Shown here piece after piece: positions 41,329 to 49,174 of a DNA stretch of 64,000 bases. The notes under the pieces are model-generated. The model worked only from the letters and a program-made list of their open reading frames with translations, was not told where the DNA came from and did no database searches. Source of the stretch: a virus; IMG/VR virus record IMGVR_UViG_3300025012_000029, positions 1 to 64,000 of that record. One strand, 5' to 3'. Both the position numbers and the translations under genes were made by a program. Positions within the stretch are counted from its first letter, which is position 1, and every line of letters begins with the position of its first letter.

Positions 41329-42117
41329 TTAGTCGTCAGTACCAGTACCATCAATTTCGAGTTCATCGATAGCGGCATCAACATCTTTAATGACAGTGGA
41401 AGACGAACTTTCCTTTGTGGAATTGCTGGAATTGTTACCATACTTTTTTTGTCCATCATTATCGAATGGATCAGCTAAAAAGTGTTCGAGAATTAATGCC
41501 ACTTCTGGAGGCGTCTTTCGCTCGAAGAAAGAATCTACTGGTCTAACCTTGTCGAGAATTTCTTTGATTTCCTTTTTAGTCTTGGCAAGCGGCTTTGTTA
41601 CTGGTTTAACCGTAATATCGGAAGACGGAAATGATGCTCCTCCGCCCTTTTCATACATAAGCTTTACATCGCGCCCATTATCAATATCCGTAATATCGCC
41701 ATAATCTGGGTCAATAACTACCTTGATTAACTTTTTATAAAGTTCTTTACCATACCCGTAAGGTTTAGGACCTTCAGATTCTTTACCTCTAACAACAACA
41801 TTAGAAAAGAATCGTTGACGCGCAAATAAATCCTTTGCCATTTTCTTCCCCTCATCTGTACCTTCTTGCCACAAAGAAGAAGCGTAATCACAAATTGGAC
41901 ACTTCTCTCCAAAGTTTCGCTTCGGACACATAACACTAGTACCTACATTATAGTGGAACCAATATTCCTTGAATGGATCTCCATCGTCGGATGGAAGAAA
42001 ACGAATTTCCTGTTCGCCAATTTCTGGCTTGAAAAAATCATTATTTTTTGAACTCTTTTTTCCTCTGTTATCTATATTCTCTAGTTTTTCTCTCATTTTA
42101 TCTACATTAATAACCAT
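41329..42117 (-). CDS. gp32-like single-stranded DNA-binding protein
   Basis: A 262-residue protein with a zinc knuckle: His55, Cys64, Cys73, Cys76 (MCPKRNFGEKCPIC) as in T4 gp32 (one His and three Cys). The N-terminal basic segment (KLENIDNRGKKSSKN) corresponds to the cooperativity region, and the C-terminus is Ser/Asn-rich then acidic (DELEIDGTGTDD), the tail that recruits partners. It coats ssDNA at the fork. It has a 12-base palindrome before its ribosome-binding site and a terminator after it. Confidence 0.88.
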   Translation of the reverse strand: MVINVDKMREKLENIDNRGKKSSKNNDFFKPEIGEQEIRFLPSDDGDPFKEYWFHYNVGTSVMCPKRNFGEKCPICDYASSLWQEGTDEGKKMAKDLFARQRFFSNVVVRGKESEGPKPYGYGKELYKKLIKVVIDPDYGDITDIDNGRDVKLMYEKGGGASFPSSDITVKPVTKPLAKTKKEIKEILDKVRPVDSFFERKTPPEVALILEHFLADPFDNDGQKKYGNNSSNSTKESSSSTVIKDVDAAIDELEIDGTGTDD

Positions 42118-42132
42118 TTTATTTCTCCTTTT

Positions 42133-42144
42133 GGACTATAGTCC
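42133..42144 (-). promoter_or_regulatory. 12-base perfect palindrome at the SSB ribosome-binding site
   Basis: GGACTATAGTCC is perfectly self-complementary and is followed by AAAAGGAG, the ribosome-binding site of the SSB gene. A TTGTCA box lies 15-16 bases before TATAGT within the palindrome, so it may be a promoter-operator or an mRNA element; T4 gp32 controls its own translation by an upstream structure. Confidence 0.4.
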
Positions 42145-42171
42145 TTATAGTTGTATGACAAATCTCTCATA

Positions 42172-43035
42172 CTACTGATCTTTATTGATTTGAATTTCAG
42201 ATGTGTATTTTAGACAATACACGATGTCGTACTCGTAATTAGTTGCGTATATGCCGTACGAAATACGGTTTATTTCACTTGGCATTTTACTCTTAACTAT
42301 ATTCTTTACGCTACTCAAAATACTTGGATCATTCTTCAAACTTTTTTCAGAGTACCCAAAATAATACACGGCATCGGTGCTTCTGTCAAGATCAAAAAAC
42401 ATTTTTTCTTCATTTTCTTTTGGATCAAGAATGCCAAATGTAGCGATGCGCGCTGCAATGGGTGGAACATGAAATGTATTAAAAACTGGCTTAATTTCTT
42501 GTAACTTACATATTGTGTTGAATGTAGATGCGATTGTATCATTAATTTTTTCATTGTAAGAAAGTAATGGCAAACGTCCAAGACACTTATCAATTTCTTC
42601 ATTAGAAGCTAAATACAACATTTCAAATAAACCAGATCTGGCAGATTCTTGAAAAACACCAAACACCGTTCGTTGTTTGATCGCATTAACTCCAACTATC
42701 ATATCTAATGCTGGCTGAATATATAAAACATATATTTTAAAATTGTTTTGAAGTTGACCTAGTAGGTTGAGCGAACAAAAAGAAAGATTACCTCCCCCTG
42801 AAGTTATTAGCAATAAATTTCCTTTGAGTCCTTTGAAATGTTTTTTAACTGATGGGAACTTTTCATCATAATCTTCAAGATGTTCAAATTTAGGAACTTG
42901 AATGTGTTTGAAATTGTCATAGGAACATTTTTCACAGTCTATCGAAAAAAATTTAGATTTCATTTTCAGTAGCGAAAGAAGATGAGCAATGCGATGCCCC
43001 GTGCCTCCAAGTCCTATGGCAACATCAAAAATCAT
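42172..43035 (-). CDS. Divergent tubulin/FtsZ-like protein (candidate)
   Basis: A 287-residue protein starting DVAIGLGGTGHRIAHLL, like the first loop of tubulin-like GTPases (G-G-x-G), with LLLITSGGGNLSFCSLNLLG (near residue 76), which sits where the tubulin G-box GGGTG(S/T)G would be but is altered. After it come FGVFQESARSGLF and FNTFHVPPIAARIATFG. I have the impression that marine T4-like phages carry related proteins. Nucleotide binding is uncertain because the G-box is atypical. It overlaps the family A polymerase gene by 11 bases. Confidence 0.5.
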   Translation of the reverse strand: MIFDVAIGLGGTGHRIAHLLSLLKMKSKFFSIDCEKCSYDNFKHIQVPKFEHLEDYDEKFPSVKKHFKGLKGNLLLITSGGGNLSFCSLNLLGQLQNNFKIYVLYIQPALDMIVGVNAIKQRTVFGVFQESARSGLFEMLYLASNEEIDKCLGRLPLLSYNEKINDTIASTFNTICKLQEIKPVFNTFHVPPIAARIATFGILDPKENEEKMFFDLDRSTDAVYYFGYSEKSLKNDPSILSSVKNIVKSKMPSEINRISYGIYATNYEYDIVYCLKYTSEIQINKDQ

Positions 43036-44224
43036 ATTTGATATAATCCTCCATTTCGCCTAAGTTTCTTCCTATTTTACATGTCACTCTAAAGATTCCA
43101 AATTCTGTATTTCCAAACATTTTAGCAATTGTGTTAACCATTTCTTTCTCTGGAGCGTATAAATCAATAATGACGCTATCATGAAGCAAAGCAACAATTT
43201 TAGATTTATACTTATTGCGGGACATAAACTGATCAATTTCTATGACTTTCCGCGAAAATATATCCCATGTGGTGCTCTGAATTAAATAACTCAAAGCATG
43301 TCGTTCGTCACTTTCAATTTCTCTTCCATATGGATTATGAATTTTATGTCCATCCCAATATTCTGATAAAACATTCTTTTTATTGTATGCTACATCTATT
43401 TTTGGAACTCCAGAAGAAAGATTATTGTCTCCATTATAAAACCACGCAAAAAATTTCTTCTTGACATCTTCTCTACTCAATCCTTGTTCAAAAAATGTCG
43501 AATGCCAATCATGTAAATCAATTTCAGGCTGCTCTTGTTTATTCAAACTAAGGAATGTACGAACTTCGGCTGCGTTGTAATCTATTTCAACAAATAAATG
43601 ATTATTTGGAACCAAATATTTACGCATTTTCTTATCGAGAGTCAGAATAGGAAAAGAATTCTTTTTAGTGGAAAGCCTGCCCGTGATTGTACCAAAATTT
43701 TTGTATTTAATTGTTTTTAAACCATTTTTGAGTTTATTCCTAAATCTTCTAACTCTGTCGTCAAATATATTTTTATCCATTTCAACAAAATCAACATTAA
43801 CAGTTTGTTTAGCTATTTTGGCAATTAATGTCTCCAAATCAACCAGATAATCATAATTTTTTGGACGCTCATAGGAAGAAATAACGTGAGATGTTATTTC
43901 GTTTTTAACGTTGAAGAAATTATGAATAAAATATTCCGGAAGTAAATTATAAAAATTATCTCCTATGTCGGACATTTTTGCTTCTTTGAAAGATTTCTGA
44001 AATGAATGATGTAATTTCTTCAGTCCAATCCATTTGGAATTCAAAAATTCTGGGCAAATATCATCTAATGTTTTACCGCCACAATATAATTGTGCGTACT
44101 CAATATTCAATCCATCAAGCATTGGATTATATGCCCAAGTATGAGTAAGCAAAGAACCATTGGCAGTAGGTTTCAATTGTCCGTCAATGTAAATATTTTT
44201 ACCACCAGCAACTTGAAATAACAT
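43025..44224 (-). CDS. Short family A DNA polymerase (palm/fingers only)
   Basis: A 399-residue protein with family A motifs: TGRLSTKKNSFPIL (residues 181-194), motif A EIDYNAAEVR with catalytic Asp215, motif B-like REDVKKKFFAWFYNG (near 251), the PIQG-like ALSYLIQSTTWDIF, and motif C LLHDSVIIDL with Asp349, where the usual His-Asp-Glu is His-Asp-Ser. No 3'-5' exonuclease or 5' nuclease domain is present, so it is much shorter than PolA (about 930) or T7 polymerase (about 700). It may serve repair, translesion or primer removal alongside the split DnaE. Confidence 0.85.
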   Translation of the reverse strand: MLFQVAGGKNIYIDGQLKPTANGSLLTHTWAYNPMLDGLNIEYAQLYCGGKTLDDICPEFLNSKWIGLKKLHHSFQKSFKEAKMSDIGDNFYNLLPEYFIHNFFNVKNEITSHVISSYERPKNYDYLVDLETLIAKIAKQTVNVDFVEMDKNIFDDRVRRFRNKLKNGLKTIKYKNFGTITGRLSTKKNSFPILTLDKKMRKYLVPNNHLFVEIDYNAAEVRTFLSLNKQEQPEIDLHDWHSTFFEQGLSREDVKKKFFAWFYNGDNNLSSGVPKIDVAYNKKNVLSEYWDGHKIHNPYGREIESDERHALSYLIQSTTWDIFSRKVIEIDQFMSRNKYKSKIVALLHDSVIIDLYAPEKEMVNTIAKMFGNTEFGIFRVTCKIGRNLGEMEDYIKYDF

Positions 44225-44232
44225 TCAAACCC

Positions 44233-45438
44233 CTAGAATGAAAAATCAGTATGTTTTGATATAGTACCAGATATCTTTTCGCGTGAAAATTCTATTTTTT
44301 CATCAACGCTAAAAAGATGGGATTTGTTCAGATGTCTTTCAACATATTCTAATGCTTTTACTTTGTCAAGATTTTTTAAGATTTCTTGCGCATTTAACAC
44401 TAATCTATCAAAATTTCCTTGAGACAAAGACGTTCCGGTTTCACGACATCTAATATAACAATGCAGTTTTATCCAAAATAAATCATCAAATTGATCAGGC
44501 TTGATTGTTTTTCTTTCTAATCGTTCTGTTATTATTCTAGTTGTGGCAGATTGTTTAGTAATTTCAACAAATGGTTCTGCCGATACGAAAGAATTATAAA
44601 ACTCCGAAACATAGACTTTCAAAACATCAAGTTCTGTTCTTTGGGATTCATAATAAAAATTTCCAAACAAGTTCTTTGCAGAAATGCCATATTTTTCCAT
44701 ATAAGGAACCATGGCAGGCGATGCGATATCAGCAACTAATCTCCATGGAGCGTTTTTATCTATCATAAAGCCGTGTTGTCTAGCAACCTTTGTATAGAAT
44801 TCAAAATTCTTATCTAATATGAAATTTTCATATTTCTTTTGATCAATCGCGTGATTAGTATTCCGTAACTGTATCACTAATCCGGTGCTTTCCATAGAAC
44901 AAAATTTTGTAGTAATAAATGCCGTTCTAGTGAACGGATAGGCAGGATTTAAAATATCGATATATTCTAAAAAGACTTTGAGAAAACTATTGAAATCTAA
45001 TATCTTTATATCTCTACTAAATTCTTTAACAAAAGTATCTCTAAAAACTTCAAAAAGAACTGCGACGTGAGATTGATAAATGGAATGAACGCTTTCCCAG
45101 GCCACTTTTGGTTCCACATCTTCAAATTCGCTTTCATTAACATCTATTTTTGCTTGTTTTTTTGATCTTTCGAAAAAAGTTCTAAAATCACTAAAGGCAT
45201 CAACAACAAAATTTAATGCCATTAATATCTTTTTTTCTTTTACTTTTATTTGTTTTAGAGCAGCTTCTGATACAAATACAGCTCTATCAAGAGAGTTGAG
45301 TTTCCCATACAAAGGTTTCCCATACCACAGATCTATTGGAATCGGTAATGAATCGGGATATATTTTATCTTTGTATAAGGTTCGTTGTGTAAAGATGCCC
45401 AAGGAGTTGAGGACATTGTTTCCTCTTGGAATTGACAT
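44233..45438 (-). CDS. Hypothetical, probable virion/baseplate-associated protein
   Basis: A 401-residue protein beginning at the edge of the structural block. NAPWRLVADIASPAMVPYME near residue 240 is the most distinctive stretch; similar segments occur in large-phage virion proteins by my recollection, with unknown function. It follows the large baseplate-type gene by 10 bases, so it is likely in that operon. Confidence 0.45.
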   Translation of the reverse strand: MSIPRGNNVLNSLGIFTQRTLYKDKIYPDSLPIPIDLWYGKPLYGKLNSLDRAVFVSEAALKQIKVKEKKILMALNFVVDAFSDFRTFFERSKKQAKIDVNESEFEDVEPKVAWESVHSIYQSHVAVLFEVFRDTFVKEFSRDIKILDFNSFLKVFLEYIDILNPAYPFTRTAFITTKFCSMESTGLVIQLRNTNHAIDQKKYENFILDKNFEFYTKVARQHGFMIDKNAPWRLVADIASPAMVPYMEKYGISAKNLFGNFYYESQRTELDVLKVYVSEFYNSFVSAEPFVEITKQSATTRIITERLERKTIKPDQFDDLFWIKLHCYIRCRETGTSLSQGNFDRLVLNAQEILKNLDKVKALEYVERHLNKSHLFSVDEKIEFSREKISGTISKHTDFSF

Positions 45439-45448
45439 ATTCTAACTA

Positions 45449-47914
45449 TCATGGTAAAACATTATTAGAGTCTATTGGCACTGACTCGTCTGGGGATGTT
45501 CCTGCTACAGTTGTATGTCCGGACGTATCCAATTCAGCATCTCCAAATGCCTCAAAATTAGCATCTACATTTGTTTCAAATTTTCCTGCCTCTATCTTTG
45601 AAAAAACTTTAGTGATAGTATAGTATCCTCCAATTGGAATTGCTTCCCTCTTCGGAATTCCTTCAGGGAATCCAACCGAAGCAGGATCAACATATATCAT
45701 CATTCCCGGTTTAAAATGAGGAGTTCCTATTAAATTCAACTTAGCATTATACGGTTCACTAAAAAACGCATCACCCTTCTTAACTTGATCTGAATTTACA
45801 ATTCTACTTTCCGCAATATACTGCATATTGACTTTTTCAAACTCTATATTTTTTACCAATCCTCTATCGGCACCAATATAAAAATGAGGAATACCATAAT
45901 TCTTTAGATCATCTTCTCTATTCCCTCTTAGCCGACGAGAAGGAAGTCCACTAATATACAGCATCAAATACTGAAACGTGTTTTCTGGTTTAATATGGAA
46001 TGACTTTAAATTGTTCTGTTCGATTTTTTCAATATCTACTCTATTGTTACCTCTTATTTCCTGTGATCTATGAAGAGGATTGGCTCCATCTTTTCTCAAA
46101 CTAAAAACGGAGAAACTTACTTTATTACGTTTTGCTTTAGAAAATGTTCCCATTCCGGAAGGAGATAGGGCTTTAACAATTAACTCCGAACATATATCAC
46201 GAAGAAAATCTCTTAGGAGATATTTTTCCTTTGCCGGTTCTATAACTTTTTTGAGAAACCATATATTAAATAAATTAAGAGAAATTGGAATATCACATAA
46301 AGAAACTGTAGCAGGTTCATCTTTATCAAAATCGTGTATTTCTGCTGTTCCAAGTAAAAATCTAAAATTCTCAATACTAGCTCTTTTATATGCTGTAATT
46401 GCGGGATCGATATTGTGTTGTGGTTCGTCAACTAATCTATAAAGAGACTGTAAAGCAGCATCCACTAAATCTCCAAAATAAACAAAATTTATTCTATGTG
46501 TCTTAGATGACTGAGGTACTGATGCTTCAGAAAATTTCTTTTTCGGTTCTTCCAAAGCTTTGGCATTATCTTCCTTACTTTTTCCAACAACACCACCCGC
46601 AATATCATCAGATTTAAGAAAAGCTGAATCAATTGTGCTCTGGTTTGCGCCAAGTGCAGACGCTTTAACGGCTTTAAATTGTTGCCTATAGTTTTTGTAT
46701 GTTTCAATTTTTTCTCTTTGAAGTTCGGCTGGTTCCAGATCTGGATCAAATTCTTTACTTTTCAACTCATTAAATCTTTGAACATCTGCTTCATCAACAT
46801 CAATAGCAAATAATCTAGAACGACTTTGAATGAGTCGTAATAAATTACTGTAGCTTTGAAGTTTATTTTCTCTTACGATAGAATCTCTCGATTCGGTATC
46901 TTCAGCAACCTGTTTTTCAACTCTTTCTTGTTGTTCTTGTAATTCTTTAACGTCGTGTGAGTCAGTCAATCGATTTTTTTGTTCACGTTCCAAGCGATTT
47001 TTTGTGTATTTGAGTAATGATTTCTTTCTTTTTAGTGAATTTTTGATATTATTTAATCGAGTTTCAAAATCACTACCAACATACAAAATGTCAGTTTCTG
47101 GTGAAAGCATTTTACCCTCAATAGCGCCAATGTAGTTAGCAGTAATAACAACCGTACCTTCCTGGCTTATTTTGATATTATGGCTAACTAACGTAAGCGA
47201 AAGAGTAATGAATGAATTTTCTAATGCTTCTAGCATTTCTTTATTTATAATAGGATTGCTTCCATTTTCTTTTGGCACCTGCCATCCTATCTGCGCTTTT
47301 ATTCTAAAAGAAGCATCATTAAATAAAGTTTGAATACTTCCATTTGAGGCATTATCTTCTCGACTGCTTGGAGAAAATCTGATTAAATCAGCATACGATG
47401 CGTCTGGATCAAATTTTCTGTAAATATCTCTTATTGAAGCAAACACCATTACTAAAGTTGTTGAAAAAGCCTTGCCAGTTTCGCCGGGGTTTTGTCCAGT
47501 ATCCTCCCACTCACAACTTTTTAAACCAATTCCAGCACCTTTTCCTTTGTTGGATTTAAGAACATTTTCAAGCTCCCTATTATCTAATGTTTCATTGAAA
47601 GGAATTTCAACATCAGTTTCTTTCCCGCTTTTATTTATAATTGTCTTAAACAATCTCAATCTGGGATGTAATAAAGAAAGTTGCGCAGGAGTTATAGAAA
47701 AAAAAGCATCAACTCCGGTCCCTAAGAGCTTACTCAATAAGATGGAAGGATGTCCAATTAGCTGGACAAAGTTTTTATAATTCTTATTTAAGTTGGATTT
47801 AATGAGTGATTCATGTTGATAAAGAAGATATGCTTGCTCATTAAATTTTTCTTCCGTAACAGCATCTTTATTGGAGCTTTCAACTGTCGCATTATCATTC
47901 TTTGTGTCAGACAT
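45449..47914 (-). CDS. Large baseplate (hub-type) structural protein
   Basis: An 821-residue protein. The middle (residues about 285-420) is a long Arg/Gln/Glu coiled coil. The C-terminal part reads FKPGMMIYVDPASVGFPEGI and IGGYYTITKVFSKIEAGKFE, an arrangement common to tail hub proteins ('pGxxIYxDP ... IGGYYxVxxVxHxIxxGxFxT'). It lies in the tape-measure-to-baseplate part of the operon. By inference it is a gp27-like hub or a similar baseplate component. Confidence 0.5.
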   Translation of the reverse strand: MSDTKNDNATVESSNKDAVTEEKFNEQAYLLYQHESLIKSNLNKNYKNFVQLIGHPSILLSKLLGTGVDAFFSITPAQLSLLHPRLRLFKTIINKSGKETDVEIPFNETLDNRELENVLKSNKGKGAGIGLKSCEWEDTGQNPGETGKAFSTTLVMVFASIRDIYRKFDPDASYADLIRFSPSSREDNASNGSIQTLFNDASFRIKAQIGWQVPKENGSNPIINKEMLEALENSFITLSLTLVSHNIKISQEGTVVITANYIGAIEGKMLSPETDILYVGSDFETRLNNIKNSLKRKKSLLKYTKNRLEREQKNRLTDSHDVKELQEQQERVEKQVAEDTESRDSIVRENKLQSYSNLLRLIQSRSRLFAIDVDEADVQRFNELKSKEFDPDLEPAELQREKIETYKNYRQQFKAVKASALGANQSTIDSAFLKSDDIAGGVVGKSKEDNAKALEEPKKKFSEASVPQSSKTHRINFVYFGDLVDAALQSLYRLVDEPQHNIDPAITAYKRASIENFRFLLGTAEIHDFDKDEPATVSLCDIPISLNLFNIWFLKKVIEPAKEKYLLRDFLRDICSELIVKALSPSGMGTFSKAKRNKVSFSVFSLRKDGANPLHRSQEIRGNNRVDIEKIEQNNLKSFHIKPENTFQYLMLYISGLPSRRLRGNREDDLKNYGIPHFYIGADRGLVKNIEFEKVNMQYIAESRIVNSDQVKKGDAFFSEPYNAKLNLIGTPHFKPGMMIYVDPASVGFPEGIPKREAIPIGGYYTITKVFSKIEAGKFETNVDANFEAFGDAELDTSGHTTVAGTSPDESVPIDSNNVLP

Positions 47915-47917
47915 ATA

Positions 47918-48256
47918 TTAAATGTTTAGAAATTTTAGAACCAGTTCCAAAGGCAAGGGAATATCTATTACATTTCCTATTTCCAGATGCGCATCGGTTG
48001 GCTTTTGATTATAGTGGGCAATTATCCACCAGAGTTTTGAATCATTATAGTATCGACTTGCCAATTTAAAATATCTATCACCAACTCTCCATTCGTGTCG
48101 TATTATTTGAAGCTGCGCAATTTCCTCATTTGTTGGATGTCTCAAATTTGGTGTGAAATATTGTCGTATTTGCTTAATAGCGCGAGCGTCAAACAGCTCT
48201 TCGTACTGAGTTGTTTGATTAATGCCAATTTTTCTGCCATCATATCGAGAAACCAT
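47918..48256 (-). CDS. Baseplate protein with LysM-like fold (gp53-like)
   Basis: A 112-residue protein whose C-terminal half reads WRVGDRYFKLASRYYNDSKL then WWIIAHYNQ and IGNVIDIPLP, a LysM-type pattern ('yxVxxGDTLxxIAxxyygdxxlWwxIAxxN ... l..Gxxl.iP'). It is found in tail X/gp53-type baseplate proteins. The tail probably uses it to connect tube or wedge parts. Confidence 0.65.
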   Translation of the reverse strand: MVSRYDGRKIGINQTTQYEELFDARAIKQIRQYFTPNLRHPTNEEIAQLQIIRHEWRVGDRYFKLASRYYNDSKLWWIIAHYNQKPTDAHLEIGNVIDIPLPLELVLKFLNI

Positions 48257-48268
48257 TTATTAACTTCC

Positions 48269-49069
48269 TTATATCAAAGTACCTTTGTTTTTTAGTATCA
48301 CATTTTCAATTGACTTACTTGTTCGTTCTTCAGGCATGGACGAATCCGTAATTGCGTCATTTTCAGAAATATTTCTTCTAGTCTGAATAACTGTTGGTGC
48401 AGGTGTAGGAATTTCTGTGTTAACGTCCGTCGAATATGGAAATTTATTAAAATCCGTTCTATGATTTCCATCTTCATCCCATCCCAAAGCATTTTGATGA
48501 AGCACTTTAAAATTACAAGAGAATTTAACAAGCTTAGGAAACAATGCCAGAGGACTAGCAACATCAAAAACACCCACTTCAAAGTCAGGCTCATAATTAA
48601 ATCCATCAACATATCCCAATAAACCCGAATCTGCTGCCAGTGAACCAGCGCTTATATGGTTAGCTGCTAAATTCATAAATTTCATCTTAAAAACAGGTGC
48701 TGAGTTGATTAAATTAACATTTGTACCAACACCAATACTTTTATATGATGGATAAAGCATAGACATTAATAAAGAACTTTTTCTCAAATTTTCTTGAGCT
48801 TCTTCAAATGATGCCGCTGGAACATCCCACGCAATCGCAATCGTTCTTCTGGTTCGCTTGAATGTTGGAATTGGATCCATACGTCCATACGCATCCTCTT
48901 CGTTCCACTCAGATTGATATCCGTCAGAAAATTTAGTTATGAATGCTTTAAATAAAACAGATTTGCCAGAAGGAAGATGAAAAAATTCCAAATGTTGAAC
49001 ATTGGCTAGTCCATCAGTATAGTCACTAATGCCGCCATACCTGAATTGATTTTCTGTCTCTCTTGGCAT
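48269..49069 (-). CDS. Tail-tube-end or baseplate structural protein
   Basis: A 266-residue protein with FITKFSDGYQSEWNEEDAYG and a TIAIAWDVPAAS strand, typical of proteins that cap or initiate the tail tube (gp48/gp54 type) by my reading. It lies between tape measure and the LysM protein, as baseplate genes do. The C-terminal 60 residues are low complexity. Specific role inferred from position. Confidence 0.5.
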   Translation of the reverse strand: MPRETENQFRYGGISDYTDGLANVQHLEFFHLPSGKSVLFKAFITKFSDGYQSEWNEEDAYGRMDPIPTFKRTRRTIAIAWDVPAASFEEAQENLRKSSLLMSMLYPSYKSIGVGTNVNLINSAPVFKMKFMNLAANHISAGSLAADSGLLGYVDGFNYEPDFEVGVFDVASPLALFPKLVKFSCNFKVLHQNALGWDEDGNHRTDFNKFPYSTDVNTEIPTPAPTVIQTRRNISENDAITDSSMPEERTSKSIENVILKNKGTLI

Positions 49070-49073
49070 AAAT

Positions 49074-49169
49074 CTATATCCCTACCCAAATTTTATTTCT
49101 TATTATGGCACTAATATTTACTTGGCACACTCCATACATATTAGCCAATTCTGTTTGTGTAATGTTCAT
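49074..49169 (-). pseudogene. Helix-turn-helix remnant of a homing endonuclease
   Basis: A 31-codon frame (MNITQTELANMYGVCQVNIS and ten more, then stop) encodes a helix-turn-helix like the C-terminal one of phage HNH/GIY-YIG endonucleases ('ELAxxYGVxxxxISxIxxxKxW'; here IIRNKIW). It lies in the gap between tape measure and the next gene, with no catalytic domain beside it. I read it as the tail end of an endonuclease gene that has otherwise been deleted. Confidence 0.45.
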
Positions 49170-49174
49170 GTCAT

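Noticed and set aside
49074-49169. N-terminal extension of the tail protein at 48269-49069 into the upstream gap
   Set aside because: A TAG at 49074-49076 closes the helix-turn-helix frame before the ATG at 49069, so it is separate from that gene.
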